The notes: generated by a model from the sequence alone, not told the origin. A stretch of DNA of 64,000 nucleotides from Zavarzinella sp. (GCA_041399155.1 JAWKTI010000003.1:434001-498000); one strand, 5' to 3'; positions 45,027-55,068 are shown, counted from the stretch's first letter. Numbers and translations are program-made.

Positions 45027-47066
45027 ATGAGCATCAACGGCACAGCCATTCTGGCAGGATTACGCACAGAAAGCGATATTTTCGATTTTCAGAAGCTGCA
45101 CTGGGAAGGAACTTTTGCCCAATACCTGGATATTGTGGTGGAAAATCCCCAGGTCACACGGACAGCGTATCAGCGTCTGTACGACATGATTATGTCCCAC
45201 GGAACAGATGAAAGTTACGAAAACAAAGAAAAACTAACTCGTTACAAATTTTTTACCGAATATGGTGCCCGCCTGGGGGAAGCAGTGTACGGAATCGACC
45301 GCACCCTGCAGCAACTGGTGAACACCTTCAAATCAGCCGCACAGGGCTATGGCACCGAAAAACGGGTGCTGTTGCTGCACGGTCCTGTGGGATCGGCAAA
45401 AAGCACAATCGCTCGTTTGCTCAAACGAGGATTAGAAGATTATTCCCGCTCTGATAGTGGTCAATTATATAGTTATGGATGGAAAATGCCTGATGGCACG
45501 GTGCAGAAGTGCCCCATGCATGAAGAACCACTGCACTTAATTCCCACAGAACAGCGGGCTCGCGTGCTGGAACAGTTGAACGCCAACAAGCAGGGAAACC
45601 ACCACATTACCATCAGTGGGGACCTCTGCCCATTCTGCCGCCAGATGTTCATGGAACGGATGAAGCAGTACAACGGCGACTGGCTCAAAGTAATGGAAGA
45701 TATTGTGGTGTTCCGCGTGCTGCTTTCGGAACAGGATCGGATCGGCATCGGAACTTTCCAGCCGAAAGATGAGAAAAATCAGGACTCCACGGAACTGACC
45801 GGGGATATCAACTACCGCAAAATTGCAGAATACGGCAGCGATTCCGACGCACGTGCGTTTAATTTTGACGGGGAATTGAATATCGCCAACCGTGGGCTGG
45901 TGGAATTCATCGAAGTGCTGAAACTGGACGTGGCTTTCCTTTACGACCTGCTGGGTGCGTCGCAGGAACACAAGATCAAGCCGAAGAAGTTTGCCCAGAC
46001 TGACATCGATGAAGTAATACTTGGTCATACCAATGCACCCGAATATAAACGGCTGCAGAACAACGAATTCATGGAAGCATTGCGGGACAGAACCGTCAAA
46101 ATTGATGTGCCTTATGTCACCCGCCTGCGGGATGAGGTGCGTATTTATGAAAAGGATTTTAATGTTCAGAAGGTGATGGGCAAGCACATTGCCCCCCACA
46201 CGATTGAAATTGCAGCCATGTGGGCCGTGCTGACGCGATTGGATCCACCGAAGAACCACCAATTGTCGTTAATGCAAAAATTAAAACTTTATAATGGAAA
46301 AACCCTTCCCGGTTTCACCGAAGACAGCATTCAGGATCTTCGGCGGGAATCGCCCAACGAAGGGATGACGGGAATTTCCCCACGGTACATTCAGGACAAG
46401 ATTTCCAACGCCCTGGTGGCCCACCCGGATGAGGATAATCTCAATCCGTTCATGGTGCTGAAAGAGCTGGAAGAGGGCCTGCGGCACCACGCACTGATTA
46501 CGGATGAGGAAACGCTGAAGCACTACCGCGAGCTGATTGCCAGCGTGAAAGAGGAATATGAAGATATTGTGAAGAACGAGGTACAGCGGGCGATTGCTGC
46601 AGATGAAGAAGCTCTCACCAGACTGTGTGGCAACTACATCGATAATGTAAAGGCGTATACTCAGCACGAAAAAGTTCGCAACCGTTACACCGGTGCTTAT
46701 GAAGAGCCGGATGAACGCCTGATGCGGTCGGTCGAGGAGAAAATCGACATCCCAGAGACCAGAAAAGAGGATTTCCGCAGAGAAATCATGAACTATATCG
46801 GTGCTCTTGCAATTGACGGTAAGAAGTTTGACTATAAGACAAATGAACGTCTGCAAAAGGCACTGGAACTGAAACTGTTTGAGGATCAGAAGGATACCAT
46901 CAAACTGACTTCACTGGTTTCCAACGTGGTGGATAAAGCCACGCAGGAAAAGATCGATATTGTGAAGCAGCGGCTGATCCGGAATTACGGTTACAATGAA
47001 TCGAGTGCGACAGACGTGCTGACCTATGTGGCGAGTATCTTCGCCCGCGGTCAAACCAAGAAATAA
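45027..47066 (+). CDS. prkA: PrkA-family AAA+ protein / serine kinase
   Basis: A 679-residue PrkA protein. The N-terminal AAA domain has Walker A LLLHGPVGSAKSTIARLLKR near residues 110-130 and a zinc-ribbon-like CPFCRQM in the middle. The C-terminal part matches the PrkA kinase-like domain (EIAAMWAVLTRLDPPKNHQL, then SPRYIQDKISNALV). PrkA works with the VWA protein YeaH and SpoVR-type proteins in stress signalling. ATG 45027 has AGGAACGAGGAGA before it. YeaH follows, with an SRP RNA gene between. Confidence 0.93.
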   Translation: MSINGTAILAGLRTESDIFDFQKLHWEGTFAQYLDIVVENPQVTRTAYQRLYDMIMSHGTDESYENKEKLTRYKFFTEYGARLGEAVYGIDRTLQQLVNTFKSAAQGYGTEKRVLLLHGPVGSAKSTIARLLKRGLEDYSRSDSGQLYSYGWKMPDGTVQKCPMHEEPLHLIPTEQRARVLEQLNANKQGNHHITISGDLCPFCRQMFMERMKQYNGDWLKVMEDIVVFRVLLSEQDRIGIGTFQPKDEKNQDSTELTGDINYRKIAEYGSDSDARAFNFDGELNIANRGLVEFIEVLKLDVAFLYDLLGASQEHKIKPKKFAQTDIDEVILGHTNAPEYKRLQNNEFMEALRDRTVKIDVPYVTRLRDEVRIYEKDFNVQKVMGKHIAPHTIEIAAMWAVLTRLDPPKNHQLSLMQKLKLYNGKTLPGFTEDSIQDLRRESPNEGMTGISPRYIQDKISNALVAHPDEDNLNPFMVLKELEEGLRHHALITDEETLKHYRELIASVKEEYEDIVKNEVQRAIAADEEALTRLCGNYIDNVKAYTQHEKVRNRYTGAYEEPDERLMRSVEEKIDIPETRKEDFRREIMNYIGALAIDGKKFDYKTNERLQKALELKLFEDQKDTIKLTSLVSNVVDKATQEKIDIVKQRLIRNYGYNESSATDVLTYVASIFARGQTKK

Positions 47067-47073
47067 CCACGTC

Positions 47074-47190
47074 AGTGGTGAGATGGGTGGGGGCCTGACC
47101 GACGGAAAAGTGTGAACCTGGTCAGGCCGGAAGGTGCAGCCATAAGCATCGTACCGGGCGGCTCAGGGCACCCCCATCCTTCTCACCACT
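47074..47190 (+). ncRNA. ffs: Bacterial signal recognition particle RNA (4.5S type)
   Basis: The core block GGTCAGGCCGGAAGG-TGCAGCC (47120-47141) is the conserved SRP domain IV hairpin: CC-GGAA-GG tetraloop, GUCAG and GCAGCC loop strands. It is preceded by TGTGAACC, as in bacterial SRP RNAs. The outer arms pair: AGTGGTGAGATGGGTGGGGG (47074-47093) with CACCCCCATCCTTCTCACCACT (47169-47190), and CCTGA with TCAGG, giving a rod of about 117 nt. The length fits the small bacterial SRP RNA. It binds Ffh and guides membrane and secreted proteins. No promoter was assigned. Confidence 0.85.
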
Positions 47191-47252
47191 GCGGGTTACC
47201 CTGCCACATTCGCTTCTTATCCCACCATCAATCATGCGAGGTGCTCGTCACC

Positions 47253-48359
47253 ATGGGTAAAAAGATCGAACGCGACTTGCAGCGCTTCCACAAATTAGTG
47301 CGTGGAAAAATCAAATCGAACCTCGGCAAGTATATTTCCCGTGGCGAACTGATTGGCAAGAAAGGGAAAGACGTGGTCAGCATCCCACTGCCCTCGATCA
47401 ATCTTCCACAGTTCCGTTTTGGCAAAAAAGGCTCCGGTGGGGTGGGTTCCGGCGAAGGTCAGGTCGGCCAGCCACTGTCCGATCCGGATCAGGATGGCAA
47501 CGCACCCGGCCAGGCGGGGGATCAGCCCGGCGGCCACATTCTGGAAGTGGAACTTACACTGGAAGAATTAACCGACATTCTGGGCGAAGAACTACAATTG
47601 CCCCGCATCGAGCCACGTGGCAAAAAGAACCTGGTAACCGAAAAAGATAAATATTCCAGCATTCGCCGCGTGGGGCCGGAATCGCTGCGGCATTTCAAAC
47701 GCACCTACCGCAGTGCGTTAAAACGCCAGATTGCCTCCGGCACGTACAACCCCACCGATCCGAAAATCATCCCGATTCGGGAAGATAAACGCTACCGCAG
47801 TTGGAAAACGGTGCAGAAACCAGACGCTGTGGCGTGCGTCATCTACATGATGGATGTTTCCGGCTCGATGACCGACGAGCAGAAAGAGATTGTGCGGATC
47901 GAATCGTTCTGGATTGATAGCTGGATCAAGGCCCACTACCAGGGGGTAGAGCAGGTCTACATCATCCACGATGCCTATGCGAAGGAAGTGGATGAACACA
48001 CGTTCTACCACACCCGCGAAAGTGGGGGCACCCGCATCAGCAGTGCCTACAGTCTGGCGAACAAAATTATCGACAGTCGTTACCCACCAGAAGAGTGGAA
48101 TCTGTATGCCTTCCACTTTTCTGATGGTGATAACTGGAGCGACGATGTCCAGCGCTGCCTGAACCTGCTGTACGACCAACTACTGCCCAAAGTGAACCTT
48201 TTCGGCTATGGCCAGGTCGAAAGCCCCTACGGCAGTGGAGAGTTTATCCACTTTCTGGAAGCCCTCAGCCAGGACCAGCCCAACCTCGTCCTCAGCCAGA
48301 TCCCCGACCGCGAAAGCATCATCCATTCGATCAAGCAGTTCCTCTCCACGGGAAGGTGA
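47253..48359 (+). CDS. yeaH: YeaH-family von Willebrand factor A protein (DUF444)
   Basis: A 368-residue DUF444 protein. It opens MGKKIERDLQRFHKLVRGKI and has the MIDAS-type metal site in IYMMDVSGSMTDEQKEI, then HTRESGGTRISSAY with the next coordinating Thr, and an FHFSDGDNWSDD block. It pairs functionally with PrkA. The frame is open upstream to 47112, but that extension reads the SRP RNA and is rejected. The usual third partner, SpoVR, is not adjacent. Confidence 0.95.
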   Translation: MGKKIERDLQRFHKLVRGKIKSNLGKYISRGELIGKKGKDVVSIPLPSINLPQFRFGKKGSGGVGSGEGQVGQPLSDPDQDGNAPGQAGDQPGGHILEVELTLEELTDILGEELQLPRIEPRGKKNLVTEKDKYSSIRRVGPESLRHFKRTYRSALKRQIASGTYNPTDPKIIPIREDKRYRSWKTVQKPDAVACVIYMMDVSGSMTDEQKEIVRIESFWIDSWIKAHYQGVEQVYIIHDAYAKEVDEHTFYHTRESGGTRISSAYSLANKIIDSRYPPEEWNLYAFHFSDGDNWSDDVQRCLNLLYDQLLPKVNLFGYGQVESPYGSGEFIHFLEALSQDQPNLVLSQIPDRESIIHSIKQFLSTGR

Positions 48360-48724
48360 GAATTCAGAAATGATCGAAGAAAATTCAAACTTTACTACTG
48401 TACTACTTTACTACTAATACACTGGTGTAACAACCTGCTAATGAAATACTGTGAATTGCAGTTGGAATATGATAAATCCAGAGTTCACAAACTCTGGATT
48501 GAATAGTATACTCAAATGAAAAAATGTCCAAATGTCTTATGACATAAAACTATATATTAACCTCTAAAAAGTCTTATCTTTCAAGATATAAACAATAAAG
48601 GTCCAACTTATGTAACTTAGTGTGAGTCGAATAGGTGAAAGATAAAATTATGCAAGAAAATTCTTGGCAAAATCAGGTGTTTATGTATAATGTTAATGTT
48701 TACGTACAATTTGGCGTATTATAG
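48360..48724. other. AT-rich spacer before the histidine kinase
   Basis: No gene seen. It includes an 11-bp hairpin at 48475-48500 and probably the kinase promoter. Short AT-rich runs dominate after 48500. Confidence 0.5.
48475..48500 (+). terminator. Perfect 11-bp hairpin after yeaH
   Basis: AATCCAGAGTT pairs exactly with AACTCTGGATT across a 4-base loop, 115 bp beyond the yeaH stop. No T-tract follows, so termination is only possible. Confidence 0.45.
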
Positions 48725-51418
48725 ATGGAACAGATTAACTTAGATCCTGTTGAATTAATAATGCAAGTTGCGAATTCGACTAGTAATGAGCAAGTGTCAG
48801 CGATGGCTCAGCTAATCGGATTGGAGGTTAGTATCCTCAATGAGGATGGGAGTTATTCTGTGCCCGGTCATCAGATAATGAAATTAATTGCACATCCCAA
48901 CACGCCGAAAGTGTACAATAGGCCATATTGCGACAAAGATCTGTTTGATGACTGGTATGTTGAATTTTCTAAAATTCAACAAGAAAAATGCCTGATGCAA
49001 TTAGGCACGCCTGTTAAGCAATCACGAAGCACTGTTAGAAGAGTGTGGCGTCATCGCGCGAATGCAAATGAACGCCTTGCAGAGTGGATCTCAGAAGTTA
49101 GAATTGCTTTGCCTGATGGTATTGGTGGCGCACCTCGGAAGTTACTGAGAATAGATATCTCACTCAACACATCATTTGAAGCAATTACGCCCCTTACAAC
49201 TAACGAGCGACGGTTGATGAGGACTCTGCTAGGTGGACATGAATTCAAGCTATCGAACGAATATGAATTTCATTATGAGCACGATATCGATGGAAATTTC
49301 ACAAAGATAGATCAGCGTGCCTCAGATTTATTTGGTATACCGCAAGAGCTGTGTGCGGCTTATTCCATTTATGATATTTATGCAACAAAATCTGCTCGTC
49401 GGCATGCTAGAGCTACCATAGCCAAGTATTTAGTTGGTAAAGCTCCAAAGAATCCAACTTACATTATTCCTGTAAGGCTACCTTACGGAAGATGCATACT
49501 CTTAGATGTGCGCACACAGTATTGTCCTAACAATCAGGTTTTTCAAGGCCGTGCTCGAGATGCAAACCGTGAACTAAATACATCTCTAATGCGATACGCC
49601 CGCATTGTGGAATCAGGGCAAGTTGCAGGCTGGGATCGCATTCTTGGTGAACGCAATCCTAACAAACATATTACTGTATCAAATCGTTGGCGGGAAATAT
49701 TCGGACTTTCAAGTGATGAGCCTGTCACTACCGAAACGTTTTTGGCCTGTGTTGTTGAAGAGGATCGCATGCGAGTCGCTTCGGCGATTTTGCAAAACGA
49801 GGAAGGTAAAGCATACGACATTGAATTCAGAATTTTAATTGATGGACGTGAAAAATGGATACATGCAAATGGCAAACGATCTTCCTATGAAAGCCTGTAT
49901 TATGTATCTGGCCAAATCGAGGATATCACAGATCGAAAACAAGCACTATTGTTGCTGCATTCTATATCTGATACTTCGCCGCAAATGATATTTATTAAAG
50001 ATGAAGAAGGTAAATTTGTATACGCAAATCGAGCTCTCGCAGCATTTTATGGATTTAGTTCTGGCAATGAACTTGAACACAAGTCGGATCGAGATGTGTA
50101 CCATGGTGATGACCGTGAGGCAATTGCACGTCAACTTCGCATTTTCGAATCGGCAGACCAGGAAGCGATCGATGCTGCACGATCACATAAGAATTTTGTC
50201 ACTTCGTGTAAAGAAGAAATTATCCCGCCACCTAGTAACATCAACCGTCAAACAAAGTGGTACTCGACTGTAAAGAGTTCATTCGAATACGCGGGCCGAC
50301 CACATGTTCTCGGAGTTTCTACTGATGTAACAGATTTAGTGCTCCGAAATGATGCATTGTATCAAATGTTTATGCATGCCCCAATCATAATGTATATCAA
50401 AGATGCTCATGGAAACTATATTGTAGCAAACCATGAATTTGCGAAAGCCATGTCAACTTCTTCGCATACATGCCGAGTTTGTGACGTCATTGGTAAGAGT
50501 GCTGATTTTTTCTTTTCGACAAATACACGCGAAGCTATCCGACTAAGGAATTACGACAATACTGCTCTTGTCTACGGAGAATGGAGCGGCACAGAAGATG
50601 TTAGACTTCCAAATGGGCAATTGCGTCGGTTTACTGGACATAAATTTCGCTGCGACCTTGTAGTAGATGGGCTAGCTCGCCCGCACATAGTCGGCGCATA
50701 TCTTGATGTCACAGACAACTACGATGCAACACGATATCGCAACATCAGCCCTTTCGTAAAATCGATAGATCATGATGCTCTATCTCATTTCCTTGGATAT
50801 ATTAAAAGTCAGTTGCAGCTAATTGGCAAAGAAACTGCAGTTGCTATGGTAGATTCAGTTGCCAGAACGTTGGGGCTCATGTCGGCAATTGATAGTAGCA
50901 GAGCGTATCGTGATAGAATGCCACTAGGTTCACAAAACTTGTTGCTATCGAGTTGTGTGGCAATTGCTAATGATATGTGCAATCAAATCGGACTTGAATA
51001 CCCAAGTGTCGTTTATTTAAGTGATCCAATCATTGTTAAAGCACATGCGAATGCAATTACTACTGTTCTATATCATCTGATCTATAATGCAAAGAAATAT
51101 ACGATCGATCCACGCGATACTGACGACAAAAAAATCGTTGTTTCCGTCGCACAATTAGAAGGGTGGACAACTCTAACAGTTAGCGACGCAGGTCGCGGAG
51201 TCAATGGCATAGATTTAAATATACTAGGCTGTCCTGGAACTCGCTTCCCAGTCACCAGTGACTCTATTCCTGGCAATGGCAACGGATGGTATATTGTAAA
51301 GGAAACTGTTATAAACGTTTTACAAGGGAAAATCTCGCCTTATCCGCTTCTTGGTAACTCGCGAGGTGGAGCTGACGCAATTGTCACTCTTCCTACATCG
51401 CTATTTACACATTCTTAA
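48725..51418 (+). CDS. PAS-domain sensor histidine kinase
   Basis: An 897-residue cytoplasmic sensor kinase with no membrane segment. After an N-terminal region (1-180) come four PAS domains: about 190-290 (HYEHDIDGNFTKIDQRASDLFG), 300-405 (ending GQIEDITDRKQ), 415-535 (MIFIKDEEGKFVYANRALAA) and 545-665 (IIMYIKDAHGNYIVANHEF). The kinase core lacks a standard H-box; SIDHDALSHFLGYIKSQLQL near 680 is the likely replacement. The ATPase has ITTVLYHLIYNAKKY (N box), VSDAGRGVN (G1) and GNGNGWYIVKE (G2). The next gene encodes a receiver protein, 15 bp downstream, so they form a two-component pair. Confidence 0.88.
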   Translation: MEQINLDPVELIMQVANSTSNEQVSAMAQLIGLEVSILNEDGSYSVPGHQIMKLIAHPNTPKVYNRPYCDKDLFDDWYVEFSKIQQEKCLMQLGTPVKQSRSTVRRVWRHRANANERLAEWISEVRIALPDGIGGAPRKLLRIDISLNTSFEAITPLTTNERRLMRTLLGGHEFKLSNEYEFHYEHDIDGNFTKIDQRASDLFGIPQELCAAYSIYDIYATKSARRHARATIAKYLVGKAPKNPTYIIPVRLPYGRCILLDVRTQYCPNNQVFQGRARDANRELNTSLMRYARIVESGQVAGWDRILGERNPNKHITVSNRWREIFGLSSDEPVTTETFLACVVEEDRMRVASAILQNEEGKAYDIEFRILIDGREKWIHANGKRSSYESLYYVSGQIEDITDRKQALLLLHSISDTSPQMIFIKDEEGKFVYANRALAAFYGFSSGNELEHKSDRDVYHGDDREAIARQLRIFESADQEAIDAARSHKNFVTSCKEEIIPPPSNINRQTKWYSTVKSSFEYAGRPHVLGVSTDVTDLVLRNDALYQMFMHAPIIMYIKDAHGNYIVANHEFAKAMSTSSHTCRVCDVIGKSADFFFSTNTREAIRLRNYDNTALVYGEWSGTEDVRLPNGQLRRFTGHKFRCDLVVDGLARPHIVGAYLDVTDNYDATRYRNISPFVKSIDHDALSHFLGYIKSQLQLIGKETAVAMVDSVARTLGLMSAIDSSRAYRDRMPLGSQNLLLSSCVAIANDMCNQIGLEYPSVVYLSDPIIVKAHANAITTVLYHLIYNAKKYTIDPRDTDDKKIVVSVAQLEGWTTLTVSDAGRGVNGIDLNILGCPGTRFPVTSDSIPGNGNGWYIVKETVINVLQGKISPYPLLGNSRGGADAIVTLPTSLFTHS

Positions 51419-51433
51419 ACACAGGGGCCAACT

Positions 51434-51949
51434 ATGTCAGATGAAAAAAATACCAACTTGCCACGTGTTATCGTCGTAAACGATGTCCCCTATCTGAGGG
51501 AAAGCATCAAAACGCAGTTAGAGGAACGTGGTTATTTTGTCACTTCAGTAAATGCTAATACACATGCCGAGTTTTTACCTAAGCTTCGCGCTCATTTAAA
51601 TCGTATTAATCTCTATGACTTTTTAATTCTCGATATTCAACTTGGGAATGACTTCTTTGGTGGAATTCATCTGTATAACGCATTAGTTTCCCAGAATAAG
51701 AGGCTGTGCTGGAAGCATACTATTATCTTGTCTCAACATGCGCACAAACCAATTCACTCAATTGGATGGAGTACCTCTGATATCCGAGAAGCATACATTA
51801 TTCGTATTTTTGCTGAAACAGCTGGCATTTCTGAAGACAATATTTTTAATTCATTACATGACGCACATGAACCAGTATTTGCACGAATGAATAAATTGCT
51901 TTATCAGCCCCCTGCACCGATTTGTTATGCGTGCCATCAACATTTATGA
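51434..51949 (+). CDS. Stand-alone response-regulator receiver protein
   Basis: A 171-residue receiver-like protein without an output domain. The first strand VIVVNDVPYLRESIKTQLEE carries only one of the two usual acidic residues (ND rather than DD). The phosphoacceptor is in FLILDIQLGNDFFGG, and TIILSQHA supplies the Ser/Thr switch. The expected Lys of the fifth strand is not clear. The C-terminal tail has CYACHQHL, possibly metal-binding. It probably receives phosphate from the upstream kinase, though the altered acidic pair may weaken it. Confidence 0.75.
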   Translation: MSDEKNTNLPRVIVVNDVPYLRESIKTQLEERGYFVTSVNANTHAEFLPKLRAHLNRINLYDFLILDIQLGNDFFGGIHLYNALVSQNKRLCWKHTIILSQHAHKPIHSIGWSTSDIREAYIIRIFAETAGISEDNIFNSLHDAHEPVFARMNKLLYQPPAPICYACHQHL

Positions 51950-52200
51950 TATATGTACACTATCAAATACTCCTTTTTGATACAAGGTGATATTTATTTT
52001 GGAAAAATTCACAAAAAAGTTTCTGCAGACGCAAATATTTGTCAAATAAGCAGTTATGGCAAGTTGCTACACCCCAAAACTCGCCCCGACAACAAGAAAA
52101 TTGCTAAATCCAAGCAAGTCGTGGATATATTAATATAGCGTGGAAATAATTTCATGCTCTGTAATTGTTCGGTTGAGAAACGCTTTTTCAGGTGGGTGCT
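51950..52200. other. Intergenic, no gene seen
   Basis: A 61-codon frame at 51953-52138 has no family match or ribosome site. The AGGTGG ribosome site of the next gene is at its right end. Confidence 0.4.
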
Positions 52201-53055
52201 ATGGGCAGGTCAATTCTGGGGTTTACTTCCCTGTTCCTCTTCACCATGTTCGGGCAGGCACAACAGGTCAGCAATCTGCACCAGTTGAAATCCGACCTGA
52301 ACGTGCCTGTGGTGACAGATGATCCCCCGGCTGCGGGTCGTCGGGTGCGGCTGACTCTGCCAAACTATCAGGACTGGAAACTTTCTCATGCCGTTTACCT
52401 CCCCACTGATTGGCAGTCGGGTAAGCAATACCCGGTCATCTTCGAATTTCCTGGGAATGGTGGTTTCAAAAACAAACTGGGTGATACTTGTACCGGACGA
52501 GTAGAGGATTGCAAACTGGGCTACGGCATCAGTAGTGGGCGGGGCATGATCTGGGTCTGCCTGCCTTTCGTCGATCCAAAATCGAAGGCACATGCACTGA
52601 ACTGGTGGGGTGATCCGGACGAAACAGCGAAATACTGTCGGGAAGTTGTGGCACAGATTTGCCGGGATTATGGAGGCAACCCCGAGGCACAGATTCTGAC
52701 TGGGTTCTCGCGCGGTGCTCTGGCTTGTAGTTACATTGGTCTGCGCGATGACGAAACGGCAAAGCTATGGCGGGCAATCATCACCCACAGTCACTTCGAT
52801 GGTGTGCGAAGGTGGAATTATCCGGAAGATGATGTGGTTGCTGCCCGCAAACGTTTGCAGCGATTGAACGGACGCCCACTGTATGTTTCTCATGAGCAAT
52901 CGGTGGCTGAGATCGACAAGTTCCTGCAGATAACGGAGATCAAAGCCACACTTCGCAAACTTCCTTACCCAAACCACAGCGACGAGTGGGTGCTGAAAGA
53001 TATCCCCGAACGGGCTGAATTGCGAAAATGGCTGGCAGATGTGCTGAAAAAGTAA
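52201..53055 (+). CDS. Secreted alpha/beta-hydrolase, esterase-like
   Basis: A 284-residue protein with an N-terminal export signal (MGRSILGFTSLFLFTMFGQAQ). The fold is alpha/beta-hydrolase: YPVIFEFPGNGG for the oxyanion strand, nucleophile elbow ILTGFSRGALACSY (Ser in GFSRG), a later HSDEW with the catalytic His, and an acidic residue in between. It resembles the esterase/depolymerase group; substrate unknown. ATG 52201 has AGGTGG before it. It faces the UbiD gene across a short gap. Confidence 0.75.
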   Translation: MGRSILGFTSLFLFTMFGQAQQVSNLHQLKSDLNVPVVTDDPPAAGRRVRLTLPNYQDWKLSHAVYLPTDWQSGKQYPVIFEFPGNGGFKNKLGDTCTGRVEDCKLGYGISSGRGMIWVCLPFVDPKSKAHALNWWGDPDETAKYCREVVAQICRDYGGNPEAQILTGFSRGALACSYIGLRDDETAKLWRAIITHSHFDGVRRWNYPEDDVVAARKRLQRLNGRPLYVSHEQSVAEIDKFLQITEIKATLRKLPYPNHSDEWVLKDIPERAELRKWLADVLKK

Positions 53056-53111
53056 TGTGCAACGAATGAAGATATGATTTTTTCAATCGTGTATTTTCAT
53101 TTTTGCAGGTT

Positions 53112-54959
53112 CTAAAACAGACCTGCCAGTGGCCCCCCACGTGCGGCCAGTTCATCCACGCGTTTCGTTACCGCAGGGTCTTCCACCAAAGGTGGGGCGT
53201 GGTGAGGTTTGATGCGGGCATCAATCACCAAAGAACCTCGACAGCCCCAGTGTTTCTGTTCGATAAATTCATCGATTCCATAGATATCCTGGGCGGGATC
53301 GGATCGGGTGAATGTCACCCAAAGGAAGTTGTTCAGGCTCGCAGCAGCGAACGCCAGGTCATCCACCACGACCAGCAGAGGGAACTTTTCTGCGAAATCG
53401 CTCTGGTGGTGCAGCACCTGCTGTAAGCGGGTCAGCGTGTCCGATCGATCGAAAAACCGGCTCCCCTGCACCAGCAGCACCCCAGGAATGGTGCTGGCAA
53501 CAGGCCCAACGCTGGCGAATAATTCCCGAAATGGAGTGGGATCAGTGCCTAACTGGCGACGAACCGGTCCCGCACCCGCGATGACGACTTTGGAACCCTC
53601 ATTCAGGCCACTGCCAGAATAATCGAGTGTATCCATCGTGGTGCGTGTCTGAAAATGGAGATCACGTTGCCAATCGACTCGCTGCAGCAGGTGAACCAGA
53701 AACTCATCAATGTGGTGGGTGGTCAGTTTCGGATCATCCTGGTGGGCGGCAATCAGCAGATATTTTGCCAGTGAAAGCTGCCCCTGGCCCAGAATGGCGT
53801 TGGCACAGGTCAGTAGTTCGCGTGGTTTGCGCTTGCCGCTGTACGGCACGTACCGCTCGCTGCCGATTGCCAGCAGCAGTGGGTGCACACCTGCCGCATC
53901 CACTGCATGCACTTCGTGCACGCCGGGCAGCACCGTGGGGATCAGGGGACCAGTGATTTCGTGAATTATTTCACCAAATGAGGTATCTTCCTGCGGTGGC
54001 CTGCCCACCACGGTAAACGGCCAGATGGCATTCGTGCGGTGGAATACTTTCCGCACCCGTAAGACCGGAAAATCATGCACTTTGGCGTAATACCCCAGGT
54101 GATCGCCGAATGGGCCTTCCGGTTTCGTTTCCCCAGGATAAATTTCGCCACAAATGCAGAAATCGACATCTGAGGGCACGACAGGCCAGGTGCGGCCATC
54201 GATTTGGGGTGCTGCCAGTCGCACCCGCCTGCCACCTAATGCACCGGCAAATAATAGTTCGGGCAGGTCATCTGGCAGTGGCATTACTGCCGACAAAATC
54301 AATGAGGGTGGCCCACCAACCAGGATGTTGACAGGCAACGGTTCGCCACGTTCCATCGCTCGCTGGTGGTGAATGCCAATCCCACGGTGAAGTTGGTAAT
54401 GCAGACCCACTTCCTGATCCTGGAGGTAGTCGTTGCCAGCTAATTGGACTCGGTACATGCCCAGATTGGACCGTCGCCAGCCCGGTTGATCCGGGTGGTG
54501 GCTGAAAACAAGCGGCAGGGTGACAAAAGGCCCACCATCATCTGGCCAGGAAACCAGTTTGGGCAACTGGCTGATGGTGGTTTCGTTGGCAAAAACGCTC
54601 CCACGTCGAACCCGTTTGGGCAGCATCGACAATGCAGCACCGGGTAATCGCCAGAGTTGCCAGAACCGTTTCAGTGCCGCAGGTGGGTCCATTTTTACCC
54701 GAATCAGCGTCTGAACGGTGCGTAACGTGTGGCGAAACAGGTACCGCGTTCGTTCTGGAGTACCAAAAATGTTCCCCACCATCGGGAAACGACAGCCCTT
54801 CGGCCGGGTAAACAGCAATGCAGGCCCCTGAGCCTGGTAAGTGCGTCGCTGGATCTCTGCCATTTCCAGGTGGGGATCGATTTCATGATCGATCCGCCGC
54901 ACCATTCCTGCTTTTTCGAGATCCCGCACACAATCGTGAAGAGTTCGGTGAATCATCAT
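53112..54959 (-). CDS. UbiD-family decarboxylase
   Basis: About 615 residues. UbiD enzymes use prenylated FMN to decarboxylate aromatic or alpha,beta-unsaturated acids. Visible blocks are GMYRVQLAGNDYLQDQEVGLHYQ, then HHQRAMERGEPLPVNILVGG, then the catalytic Glu region EIYPGETKPEGPFGDHLGYY, all with the expected spacing. The long C-terminal region (GSLVIDARIKPHHAPPLVED) is typical. No ubiX gene is seen in this window. TTG 54965 was skipped in favour of ATG 54959. Confidence 0.92.
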   Translation of the reverse strand: MMIHRTLHDCVRDLEKAGMVRRIDHEIDPHLEMAEIQRRTYQAQGPALLFTRPKGCRFPMVGNIFGTPERTRYLFRHTLRTVQTLIRVKMDPPAALKRFWQLWRLPGAALSMLPKRVRRGSVFANETTISQLPKLVSWPDDGGPFVTLPLVFSHHPDQPGWRRSNLGMYRVQLAGNDYLQDQEVGLHYQLHRGIGIHHQRAMERGEPLPVNILVGGPPSLILSAVMPLPDDLPELLFAGALGGRRVRLAAPQIDGRTWPVVPSDVDFCICGEIYPGETKPEGPFGDHLGYYAKVHDFPVLRVRKVFHRTNAIWPFTVVGRPPQEDTSFGEIIHEITGPLIPTVLPGVHEVHAVDAAGVHPLLLAIGSERYVPYSGKRKPRELLTCANAILGQGQLSLAKYLLIAAHQDDPKLTTHHIDEFLVHLLQRVDWQRDLHFQTRTTMDTLDYSGSGLNEGSKVVIAGAGPVRRQLGTDPTPFRELFASVGPVASTIPGVLLVQGSRFFDRSDTLTRLQQVLHHQSDFAEKFPLLVVVDDLAFAAASLNNFLWVTFTRSDPAQDIYGIDEFIEQKHWGCRGSLVIDARIKPHHAPPLVEDPAVTKRVDELAARGGPLAGLF

Positions 54960-55068
54960 CGGCAATCGTATGGAATACTAACCTAACCGACAGATTGCTG
55001 AAAAGGTAACTGGGATCTGTTCAAAAAGAAAAGGGTGGGCGACAAGGACAATCAAAAAGGAATCAGAA

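Noticed and set aside
47112..47252. N-terminal extension of yeaH
   Set aside because: The stretch encodes the SRP RNA, and the family start MGKKIERDL is at 47253.
51953..52138. Small gene after the receiver protein
   Set aside because: 61 codons with no support from ribosome site or domain.
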